Assembly: GCA_040285745.1 (NCBI GenBank)
Contig: JAUFOR010000003.1
Location: 186,001-250,000, forward strand
From: Barthelona sp. PCE
Taxonomy: Eukaryota > Metamonada: BaSk clade
Length of the DNA: 64,000 nt
Direction of reading: 5' to 3'
Part shown: positions 56,893 to 64,000 of the stretch, piece after piece
Position numbering within the stretch: the stretch's first letter is position 1
Layout: each line of letters begins with the position of its first letter
Notes under the pieces: model-generated
What the model was told of the DNA's origin: nothing
Seen by the model: only the letters and a program-made list of their open reading frames with translations
Databases searched by the model: none
Position numbers and translations under genes: made by a program

Positions 56893-57355
56893 TATAATAA
56901 GGAAAAAAAATGATAGCAAAAGGTTCGAAATTTTGAAAAGTTAATAAACTTCACATTGGTTTATGCTCACATTGCACACTTATATGAGCTATTACATCAT
57001 ACATTTATCGACTATATGTATCGAATTGCTGATAAAAAAAAATTCCTCTCCATTATCCCAAATATGTCACATGAATAATCAGCCCATAGCTACTAAAATG
57101 CCCAATTTAAGGAATTCAAACTGAGAAAAGATGTGAAGAAAAGTAAAGTGCATGTAAGGATATACAAGTGACACTTTTCAGGCATTGGTTTACATAAGAA
57201 CACAGATCTGATTTGGAATTGCCAGTATACATATGTGAGTTTGTAAAGAGCGTTTAAAAATTCAATCTATGCTTTACAAGAACAAATTGCTAATACTTTT
57301 CCAACCCTTTTCCATAACAGTTCTTAAAACTTGTTTAAATATCTGAGTAGACAAT
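56893..57355. other. Intergenic, AT-rich
   Basis: About 460 AT-rich bases upstream of the small acylated-protein gene and before a decayed gene. GGTTCGAAATT near 56930 looks partly like a tRNA B box, but no A box or cloverleaf accompanies it. Confidence 0.4.
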
Positions 57356-57995
57356 ATGGGCAAAAAGAATGAATTCGTTAACAATATAAGATGAAGTTTA
57401 GAGGAAATATTAACGATGAAGAGGAATAACGATAAAATTTAACATAACAATGTTGATTTAAACCTAATAATGACTGAAATTTGTAATGAAATTACTATAA
57501 GAAACCCTAAAGATGAATTACATTTTAGTGCTTTAGACTTCTTTAAAGAACATATTGACACGCTTGAGTCTCGCAAGGATGGGCAATTTTCGTTGCCTCA
57601 ATCCGCCGTTTCCCCATTTGGCAAGTATTCAAGCAAACAAAATCAAATAGGCGTGATTTATGTAGATTCGAGTGATTTCAGTACAATATCTGATGATCTC
57701 AACTTTTTTGTAACCCAGGAAGCGAACATCAAGTAATTTGTTTGATATTATAAAATCTGGATCCGATGATTATATACAACATTCTTTACTGGTTGAAAGT
57801 GATGATGAAAGTGGGTTTAAAGAATTTGATGGGGTATCATAGTTCACTTTCATGTTTGGAGGATCCAATTTTACTATTACTAGAACAATTGAATAGTATT
57901 TTATCTTCATGTGTTTTGACAATAATTGCACACCATATTCGATTCGAGTATATGTTGAAAATCCGTTTGACCTCTATCATTACCATTTGCAATAA
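57356..57995 (+). pseudogene. Decayed protein gene with stops and one frameshift
   Basis: From an ATG at 57356 (MGKKNEFVNNIR) the same frame runs through TGA, TAA and then an 88-codon open stretch from 57470 (MTEICNEIT). A one-base shift at about 57731 leads into SNLFDIIKSGSDDYIQHSLL, continuing past TAG (57840-57842) and another TAG with FTFMFGGSNFTITRTIE, then RVYVENPFDLYHYHLQ and TAA at 57993-57995. Each segment is protein-like in composition and continues the previous one. Because other genes use these stop codons normally, decay is more likely than a reassigned code. Introns are a weaker alternative. Original function is unknown. Confidence 0.55.
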
Positions 57996-58421
57996 TAAAA
58001 CTCGATGTAAACTCATTTGAATTTTTTCCTCCCTTTTACGTTTTTGCCATTTAACATTTACCATTGTAGGTTGTAGGATTTTGCACCGGGGCTATGTTTG
58101 TTGAGATGACGCATTGATTTTAGCATTCCACATCATTTTTTCATAAAAAATTTTGTTTAAGGATTTACACAGTCTACGAAGTATGATCTATGATGGCAAG
58201 TTGATCTCATGTTGCCGAACTACACTTTTTTGTTCTTACAGTGTGAGCACAAAGAAAAAAAGTTTGAGATGTTTTACCACAAGTAAAGAGAGTTTGTTAA
58301 TATCAACACCATATTCAATCTAACAGCAGTTTTTAGCTACTGTACAGCAACCATAGCCATTTGTGCATCCTTAGTGCATGTTACACATTTCTAAACGTTT
58401 TATTCGACATATGTTTTACAT
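57996..58421 (+). other. Intergenic, AT-rich
   Basis: About 425 bases before the histidine phosphatase start. One short hairpin (GGCAA/TTGCC near 58195) is visible. No gene is supported. Confidence 0.4.
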
Positions 58422-59486
58422 ATGAGTGAAGACGAGCTCTTATCGCAGCTGTCTCTCCTGGACCAATCATTTAGTTTGGTTGAAGCGGCATCAAATAATG
58501 CATCTCCGGATATTCCAACAAATGAGTTTATGACAACGGATATTGAGGACGATTTTCCCACAAGCGAGATCGTTTATCCAATACCACACTTTCAGAATAC
58601 CGCAAATGAAAATCGAAGTTTTACAGATACTATTTCTGATAGTAGTCTGCGATATTCCATTGGGCCATTCACTCCCAGCAAGCGCCGTGACGGAGTTGTG
58701 CGGAGCAGAAGCATCTTTGGAGGACAAAATTCATTTGATGCTTCAACACAAACACATCATATTTTAGGTGGTCGATTAGTACCACCTCGTAGGATAGTTT
58801 TGGTGCGCCACGGAACCAGTGCACAAAACGCAATGTTAGATTTACAAATAGAAAATAATATTAAAGCATTACAAGAAGTCTCAGATCAACAATTAAGTTT
58901 AATACCTCGTGGTGTTTTTGAAGCAGAAGCAACGGGTTTATTTTTGGCCGAAACAGCACCATTCGACGTTGTTTTTCATTCACCATATACTCGAGCTATT
59001 CAAACGAGCGATGTCATTCTGGCACAACTGCCTTACAGCCCAGAAATTCGTTGTGATGTACGTATCAGGGAGAAAGAGTTTGGGCGTCTGTTCGGTTACA
59101 CACGGGAACAGATTGAGGCAGAGTATCCTGTTGAATATAAGCAAAGAAATAGGGATGGGAAGTATTATTTCAGAAATATAGGAGGAGAGAACTACCCTGA
59201 TGTGCTGATGCGAGTCATCAGCTTCTTCAAAGACCTATGCGAAGAATACTCAAACAAGTCTGTTCTTATAGTAACACATCAAGTCCCGTTCAAGTTGTTC
59301 AGAGCTTATCTTGAGAAATTAACTCCTTCTGAGACAGTGGACCTACCTTACGTGCCTAATTGTTCGTTGCAGGAATGGTGCTTGGATGAAGCTAGTGGTA
59401 ATCTTCTCATGACTGTGTTTAGCGAATTGGCTTATGATTTTGCTGAATTAGAGATGACCCCGGTGGCATTCAACTATGCAATATAG
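58422..59486 (+). CDS. Histidine-phosphatase superfamily protein (354 aa)
   Basis: Phosphoglycerate mutase-like phosphatase. After a polar ~120-residue N-terminal extension, the catalytic RHG motif lies at 129-131 (VLVRHGTSAQN), the second Arg in SPYTRAIQT (R191), an acid/base region at IREKEFGRLFGY (~214-225), and the second His in VTHQVPF (H286). Substrate cannot be told from sequence. The GENYPDVLMR stretch resembles the fungal Det1-type branch. The extension is specific to this protein and may be regulatory. Confidence 0.85.
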   Translation: MSEDELLSQLSLLDQSFSLVEAASNNASPDIPTNEFMTTDIEDDFPTSEIVYPIPHFQNTANENRSFTDTISDSSLRYSIGPFTPSKRRDGVVRSRSIFGGQNSFDASTQTHHILGGRLVPPRRIVLVRHGTSAQNAMLDLQIENNIKALQEVSDQQLSLIPRGVFEAEATGLFLAETAPFDVVFHSPYTRAIQTSDVILAQLPYSPEIRCDVRIREKEFGRLFGYTREQIEAEYPVEYKQRNRDGKYYFRNIGGENYPDVLMRVISFFKDLCEEYSNKSVLIVTHQVPFKLFRAYLEKLTPSETVDLPYVPNCSLQEWCLDEASGNLLMTVFSELAYDFAELEMTPVAFNYAI

Positions 59487-59746
59487 AATCTTCAACGAAG
59501 AGTTGATTGATGTGTAATAAAATGATGTTTAAGAATTTTTTGGTTAGTCCCATTTTAAGCTTGCATAACAAGCCAACGGGCGTTAATCGTGGCTAAAATG
59601 GCCATTTCAAGAAGTAACGTCAGCTGTTATTGCTATATGTTGATTTCTCATTTTAGTCCATTTCACTTTCCAGAGCTTATTTTTAAGCTCACTAATCACA
59701 CTAATCACATCATTAAAAACCGATTTTCGACATCCTGAACACAAAA

Positions 59747-60565
59747 ATGACATTTTCTACATTAAAGTGTTTTATTTCAAATAGGATGGTCATTCCACTG
59801 TTTTCAGTGTCTGCAATTAGTTTCCTATCGGTGTTGTTGCGTCTTCTGACCAAATCAGGTGGGTTAGCAGCTTTTATTGTTGGGTTTCCATGTTCTGTTG
59901 ATTTATCATATGTGACATTAATATTCTGGTTTTTTATTTCAAGTAACATCTTCAGCAAGATGGGTGAACAGTCTAAAGTGCAAATTTCAGATGAGTACAG
60001 GAAGTCAATACGTGGTGCTAAGCAGGTATATTATATCGGCTTGATTCCCAGTTTATTCGCCTGGATTGATTTACTAGGACAGATCGGCTGCATTCCCAAC
60101 AACTCTAGTTGGTATCTACAGCACGAAAAGGCATTTTTCATTTTTGCTGTACATTACGCAGCGAGCAACAGTGATACATGGGCTAGTGAGGTCGGAGCTC
60201 TTTCAGTAGGCAAGGTTCGCCTCATAACCAACATGAAAGAAGTCCCCAAGGGTACAGATGGAGGCATCTCCCTATTAGGTACTTTTGCAGCAGTATTGGG
60301 GTCATTAAGCATTGCTGTATTGGCCAACTACTTCAGCTCCGGCATCCTATGGCCGGTATTCATCATTGGTTTTATTGGAAATATTTTTGATTCGGTGTTT
60401 GGATCACTGTTACAATATTCAGCTTTTGATAAGAATGGGGAGTTGACAAAATTGCCTGAAGAATGTCATCAGCATATTTGTGGAATGAATATTATATCTA
60501 ACGAGATGGTAAATCTTTTAAGTTGCGGTGCAGCAAGTCTCATTGCAATTATATTTTACAAATGA
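59747..60565 (+). CDS. TMEM19-like (DUF92) integral membrane protein (272 aa)
   Basis: Several hydrophobic spans with the family core motif SDTWASEVGALS near residue 145, followed by PKGTDGGISLLGT and LGSLSIAVL. The family includes plant phytyl-phosphate kinase VTE6 and animal TMEM19. The protein is somewhat shorter than TMEM19 (~336 residues), with a truncated N-terminal span set. The 3' end overlaps the convergent gene by ten bases. Confidence 0.85.
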   Translation: MTFSTLKCFISNRMVIPLFSVSAISFLSVLLRLLTKSGGLAAFIVGFPCSVDLSYVTLIFWFFISSNIFSKMGEQSKVQISDEYRKSIRGAKQVYYIGLIPSLFAWIDLLGQIGCIPNNSSWYLQHEKAFFIFAVHYAASNSDTWASEVGALSVGKVRLITNMKEVPKGTDGGISLLGTFAAVLGSLSIAVLANYFSSGILWPVFIIGFIGNIFDSVFGSLLQYSAFDKNGELTKLPEECHQHICGMNIISNEMVNLLSCGAASLIAIIFYK

Positions 60566-62571
60566 TCAAAAACACGAGACACATCAACAGATTTAAAAGA
60601 ATATTCCATAAAGTCTTGCATTCTGATAGTTTTTTCGGAAATTCGATGATTCATTTCTTCATCGAATGATACCGTATGATATGTTACAGAATCATCATCG
60701 TGCTTCACATAAGTGACAGTGTTACTTTGCTTTCTGTAGTTTTTATCGAAAGAAAACCCTTCAGGTGTTGAATAAATTTTTTTGATATCATCCTCCTCAA
60801 AATCAATGTGATAGATATGTTCCCTACCTGCAATGAGCTCCGGCCCAAAGAAATCAATAATATCATCAGAGATGTCCGGTGTTACAGCAAGTCGCATCAG
60901 GGAATCGTCAGGATTAATTAAAATCGCAGAGAACTCTTCTACTTCTTCCTCATCATCCATATAAACCGTGACGATGATGTTACCCCAGGCATTATAATAA
61001 ATACAATCACACAAAATCTCAGGAAGGAAACTTTCCCTTTTAGAAGTTTCCAGATCAATCTTATGTATCTCAAGTTCACTATTGGTTACACTAACAATAC
61101 GTAGTCTTCCATCCGGTAGAGTTTTTAGAAAACCTGCTTCCTCAATGATCTCATGGTAATCCAATTCATACTTACCAATTCGTATGTTCTCCATATCATT
61201 CGTAAAGGGGATCCCCTCTTGGTTGATATACCCGAGCTCATACCCGTCATAAGATGTGACTTCACCAATTTGTACACCACCATCAAGTGTTAAAGGTACA
61301 TACAGTCCCTTGTTATAGCTCATGGTTGAACTATTGTATTGTGATGTCAGAGTGAGGTAGAGCTTGTTATGATAGATTTCCACCTCGAACAGATCCATCG
61401 GCGCACAATTAAGATCGATAGTTTCACATACACGGGTCTTTGTATTAAAAAAATGAACTCTATTAAAAACATCTGTACCAAAGATATAGTCTTCATGGAT
61501 AGTTAAAGCGCTGACCTTGTCAAAGAAGAAAGGTACATTTTCTTTCTTTGCTGGCATGGTGATGTAAATATTAGATTCATTTTCAACAAAAGTGTGAATT
61601 TTCAAATTGGTGTTACAGTATGTGAACACATTGTCGGAAGAAAGGTGAACAGAAAGATCTGCTGCGTCGCAGACCAAGCTAGTCCCCCACATAAAACCGA
61701 CGTAAAATTTCACTGAATCATTTTCCAATAAAACAGTATAAGTTGTGATTGATTCAATGACTGTGAAGATTGCAATCCTGTTAGCGATATCAAGACTGTG
61801 CATAATTATAGAATCTACTGAATTCCACTTCATTTCAGGTAGTAATGAAGGGAAAATCTCAAGAAAATCGATGCTTGTATCCTCATGATAATACGTGAAC
61901 ACATCATTCCCCTCATTAACCGAGTGAATGTATCCAGCAAAGTTAAGACAATCAGGATAAGAGCTTAAGCTTGAACCAGGAACAGTTTTGAATGCATGGG
62001 AATAATTTCGATTTTGGTGGTCTTCTTCAGTGATACTGAACATGAAAGTGGTATCTTCTTCGGTATTGAGGAAGAAGATGCCTGCACTGTTGATACTTAA
62101 ATTATAGAAATCATAGCAGGGAGATTCAATTGTTGAATATATATCACCATTGACTACATTCATTATTTTCAATTCGTTTTCACCATCTTCTCCACAAAAG
62201 TGCACCAGGGCGTCGCCATTAATTGAAAGAAAGTAGATATAAAAATTATCAACACAAATATCATCAGGCATCACTAATTTAAAGTTTAAATCGCTCAGTT
62301 TACGCTGTTTGGTATCGTAAACGCTAACGCGGATATCCTCAGATTCATAACTATCTAAAAAATACTCAGAATCGGAATAGAGGATGTGTGGTTCAAATAG
62401 AAAAGGTCTGCTGGACATATAATCGACAGAAGCAATCTCCTCCTCAAAAGGAACATAGGCAAGGGATGAAGAGCCGTTTTGGGTGGGATTGGTATCTTCT
62501 TGTTTTATGCACGATATATGATTGTGGTAATAAGTTAATTCAGGTTCTTGGATGTGTTCAGTGATCCTCAT
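60556..62571 (-). CDS. Unknown acidic beta-rich protein, tandem paralogue A (671 aa)
   Basis: ATG at 62571 (MRITEHIQEPEL). The whole protein is beta-rich, with repeated strands and short loops such as FGTDVFNRVHFFNTKTRVCETIDL, compatible with a propeller. It is highly acidic, with Phe/Tyr spread through it, and has no signal peptide or membrane span. It is paralogous to the next gene over its C-terminal ~450 residues (shared TDVFNRV..FNTKTRVCE and WGN.IVT.Y). I recognise no family. Confidence 0.75.
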   Translation of the reverse strand: MRITEHIQEPELTYYHNHISCIKQEDTNPTQNGSSSLAYVPFEEEIASVDYMSSRPFLFEPHILYSDSEYFLDSYESEDIRVSVYDTKQRKLSDLNFKLVMPDDICVDNFYIYFLSINGDALVHFCGEDGENELKIMNVVNGDIYSTIESPCYDFYNLSINSAGIFFLNTEEDTTFMFSITEEDHQNRNYSHAFKTVPGSSLSSYPDCLNFAGYIHSVNEGNDVFTYYHEDTSIDFLEIFPSLLPEMKWNSVDSIIMHSLDIANRIAIFTVIESITTYTVLLENDSVKFYVGFMWGTSLVCDAADLSVHLSSDNVFTYCNTNLKIHTFVENESNIYITMPAKKENVPFFFDKVSALTIHEDYIFGTDVFNRVHFFNTKTRVCETIDLNCAPMDLFEVEIYHNKLYLTLTSQYNSSTMSYNKGLYVPLTLDGGVQIGEVTSYDGYELGYINQEGIPFTNDMENIRIGKYELDYHEIIEEAGFLKTLPDGRLRIVSVTNSELEIHKIDLETSKRESFLPEILCDCIYYNAWGNIIVTVYMDDEEEVEEFSAILINPDDSLMRLAVTPDISDDIIDFFGPELIAGREHIYHIDFEEDDIKKIYSTPEGFSFDKNYRKQSNTVTYVKHDDDSVTYHTVSFDEEMNHRISEKTIRMQDFMEYSFKSVDVSRVFDHL

Positions 62572-62665
62572 ACAATAGATAGCGTATTATATACAAAAAG
62601 AAAGAGGTACTAAAAGGTTGTTCATAGCTGACACTGGTTAATTCACATTTACAATATTTTAACAT

Positions 62666-64000
62666 TTAATCCTCACATTGCAAGCTTTCCCTGACCTTGG
62701 ATACATTTATGGGCTTGTAAGTATAATCCTTAAAATCATCTACGGTAACAGTCTTCTCAAACACTCTGGGATTCATATTACCATCAAATCTAACGGTGTG
62801 GTATGCAACAGATGTTCCATTATTCTTTGTATAAACAGCAGCATCACGTTTTCTACAAAAGTCACCAACCAACTTAAAACCTTCAGGGATCTCGTGGATT
62901 TTTTGAACAGTTTTGCTGCCAAAATCAATATGATACATGCCAGTGTGTCCAGCAACAATATTGGGACCGATGAACTCTTTGACATCATCTCTTTGAGAAT
63001 CCGAAAGAGGAATGTCCTCATGTTCACCTTCTGGTGTGAGCATGACAGCCTTTGCAATATTATCTTCACCGGGTTGTTCATAAAATGTAACGATGGTGTT
63101 ACCCCAAGGGTTAAAAAGAACTGAATCACAATATACACCACGGCAAAACACATCATCATATGTCTCATTGACCAGATCAACGTTGTACAAGGTTATATAA
63201 TAACCCTTGACACCGGCAACACATAGTTTATCATCGTAAAGACTTTTCATCATACCACCCTGTTCGATATCGCAAGATTTTCCGACTTTTACGTCACCGA
63301 GCTTATAAATGTCATGATCACACTGTGTAAGAGGAATACCATTCTCATTTACGTACTCTAGTTCAAAAATTCCCAGGTTGGTCACCCCACTAATATAAAA
63401 TCCATGCCTTCCCAGAAGTAAAGCTGCAAAAAGCTTGTGATCGTAAGCATTTGCTATAGCATTAAAGCCACAGCACAAGGTTAGGTAAAGGTTGTTGTGA
63501 AACACACGCACTTTGATCTTGTCAAAAGGATCGCAGTCAACATCAATGACTTCACACACCCTTGTTTTAGTATTGAAAATCAAAACTCGGTTGAAAACAT
63601 CAGTACCAATAAGATATCCTTTGTAGGTTATTATATCGCTTACCGTGTCAAAGAAAAAGAGTACATTCTCCTTCTGAACAGGCACTGTTATGTATACACC
63701 CTTACCCTTTCTGGCAAAAGTGTGGATAGCAATGCGGTTAGTGAAATTAAAAACATCATCTGTTGGTAGAGGTACAGTTGTATCAGCCTCGTCACATGTA
63801 AGAAGAGCACCCCAGACTGTACCAGTTACAAATTCAAAAGATTCACCATTTAAAGTGATGGTGTGCGATCGATCTGCATCTTCATCAATGACGGTGAAAC
63901 AAGCAATTTTGTTAGAGATATCCAGTTTATGCATAATAACTGAACTACAACCATTCCAAGGTAACTTTTCCTGAAGGATGGGGAATAATTCGAAAAAATC
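62666..64000 (-). CDS. Unknown acidic beta-rich protein, tandem paralogue B (5' end cut by the window)
   Basis: The open frame from the window edge already reads FFELFPILQEKLPWNG...VIMHKLDISN, which lines up with FLEIFPSLLPEMKWNS...IIMHSLDIAN in the neighbour. The ATG at 63934 is therefore internal, and the true start lies beyond 64000. At least 444 residues are visible. Conserved blocks include IGTDVFNRVLIFNTKTRVCEVID, NPWGNTIVTFYE, and VAGHTGMYHIDFG. A recent tandem duplication is likely. Confidence 0.8.
   Translation of the reverse strand, partial: DFFELFPILQEKLPWNGCSSVIMHKLDISNKIACFTVIDEDADRSHTITLNGESFEFVTGTVWGALLTCDEADTTVPLPTDDVFNFTNRIAIHTFARKGKGVYITVPVQKENVLFFFDTVSDIITYKGYLIGTDVFNRVLIFNTKTRVCEVIDVDCDPFDKIKVRVFHNNLYLTLCCGFNAIANAYDHKLFAALLLGRHGFYISGVTNLGIFELEYVNENGIPLTQCDHDIYKLGDVKVGKSCDIEQGGMMKSLYDDKLCVAGVKGYYITLYNVDLVNETYDDVFCRGVYCDSVLFNPWGNTIVTFYEQPGEDNIAKAVMLTPEGEHEDIPLSDSQRDDVKEFIGPNIVAGHTGMYHIDFGSKTVQKIHEIPEGFKLVGDFCRKRDAAVYTKNNGTSVAYHTVRFDGNMNPRVFEKTVTVDDFKDYTYKPINVSKVRESLQCED

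Noticed and set aside
56930-56940. GGTTCGAAATT resembling a tRNA B box.
   Set aside because: No A box at the right distance and no cloverleaf can be drawn.
57356-57995. Idea that stop codons are reassigned in this organism.
   Set aside because: Other genes in the window end normally at TAA, TAG and TGA with family-typical lengths.

Overview
The window reads as nuclear DNA of a ciliated unicellular eukaryote with a very compact genome. About 34 protein genes fit in 64 kb on both strands, separated mostly by 20 to 600 bases. Almost all are uninterrupted reading frames, and I find one convincing spliceosomal intron (34955-35045). All three standard stop codons are used. BBS1, a TMEM107-like transition-zone protein, a very large possible central-apparatus protein and an Sfi1-like protein indicate a cilium. 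Few introns, a proline-catabolism enzyme with no mitochondrial presequence, a two-domain thymidine kinase and convergent genes that overlap at their stop codons would suit a metamonad-type protist. That placement is inference, because no rRNA or other phylogenetic marker is present.

Layout. 0-10.4 kb: a coiled-coil protein, P5C dehydrogenase, a short coiled coil, a RING-H2 protein with a YEATS-like domain, proteasome ATPase Rpt2, a PI31-tail protein, and an RMI1/TDRD3-type OB-fold protein. 10.6-15.3 kb: a Ser/Thr kinase fused to a histidine-kinase-type ATPase domain, a ubiquitin-like protein, an unknown helical protein, a candidate structured RNA, and histone H2A. 15.2-17.0 kb: the only large AT-rich intergenic space, with several hairpins. 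17.0-28 kb: an unknown protein with an internal duplication, a Vps45-like SM protein, two large unknown membrane proteins and a PQ-loop transporter. 28-38 kb: RAD51 paralogue, TBL2-like protein, BBS1, SDA1, LSM14/Scd6 (with intron), an unknown protein, a small unknown protein and a cyclophilin-H-like protein. 38-52 kb: a CDK-like kinase, a 2392-residue helical-repeat protein, a Nup133-like nucleoporin, a TMEM107-like protein and a tandem thymidine kinase. 52-64 kb: a coiled-coil/proline-repeat protein, an Sfi1-like protein, a small acylated protein, a decayed gene, a histidine phosphatase, a TMEM19-like protein and two tandem paralogues of an unknown family, the second cut by the window edge.

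The genes are mostly housekeeping (proteasome, ribosome assembly, trafficking, nuclear pore, chromatin, mRNP) mixed with ciliary genes. No operon logic is visible, although divergent pairs share short promoters. The most unusual items are the kinase-HATPase hybrid, the RING plus YEATS-like architecture, the PI31-tail-only protein beside Rpt2, a three-way-junction RNA beside H2A, and the SQAY tail of H2A. I saw no transposon, CRISPR array, tRNA or rRNA.
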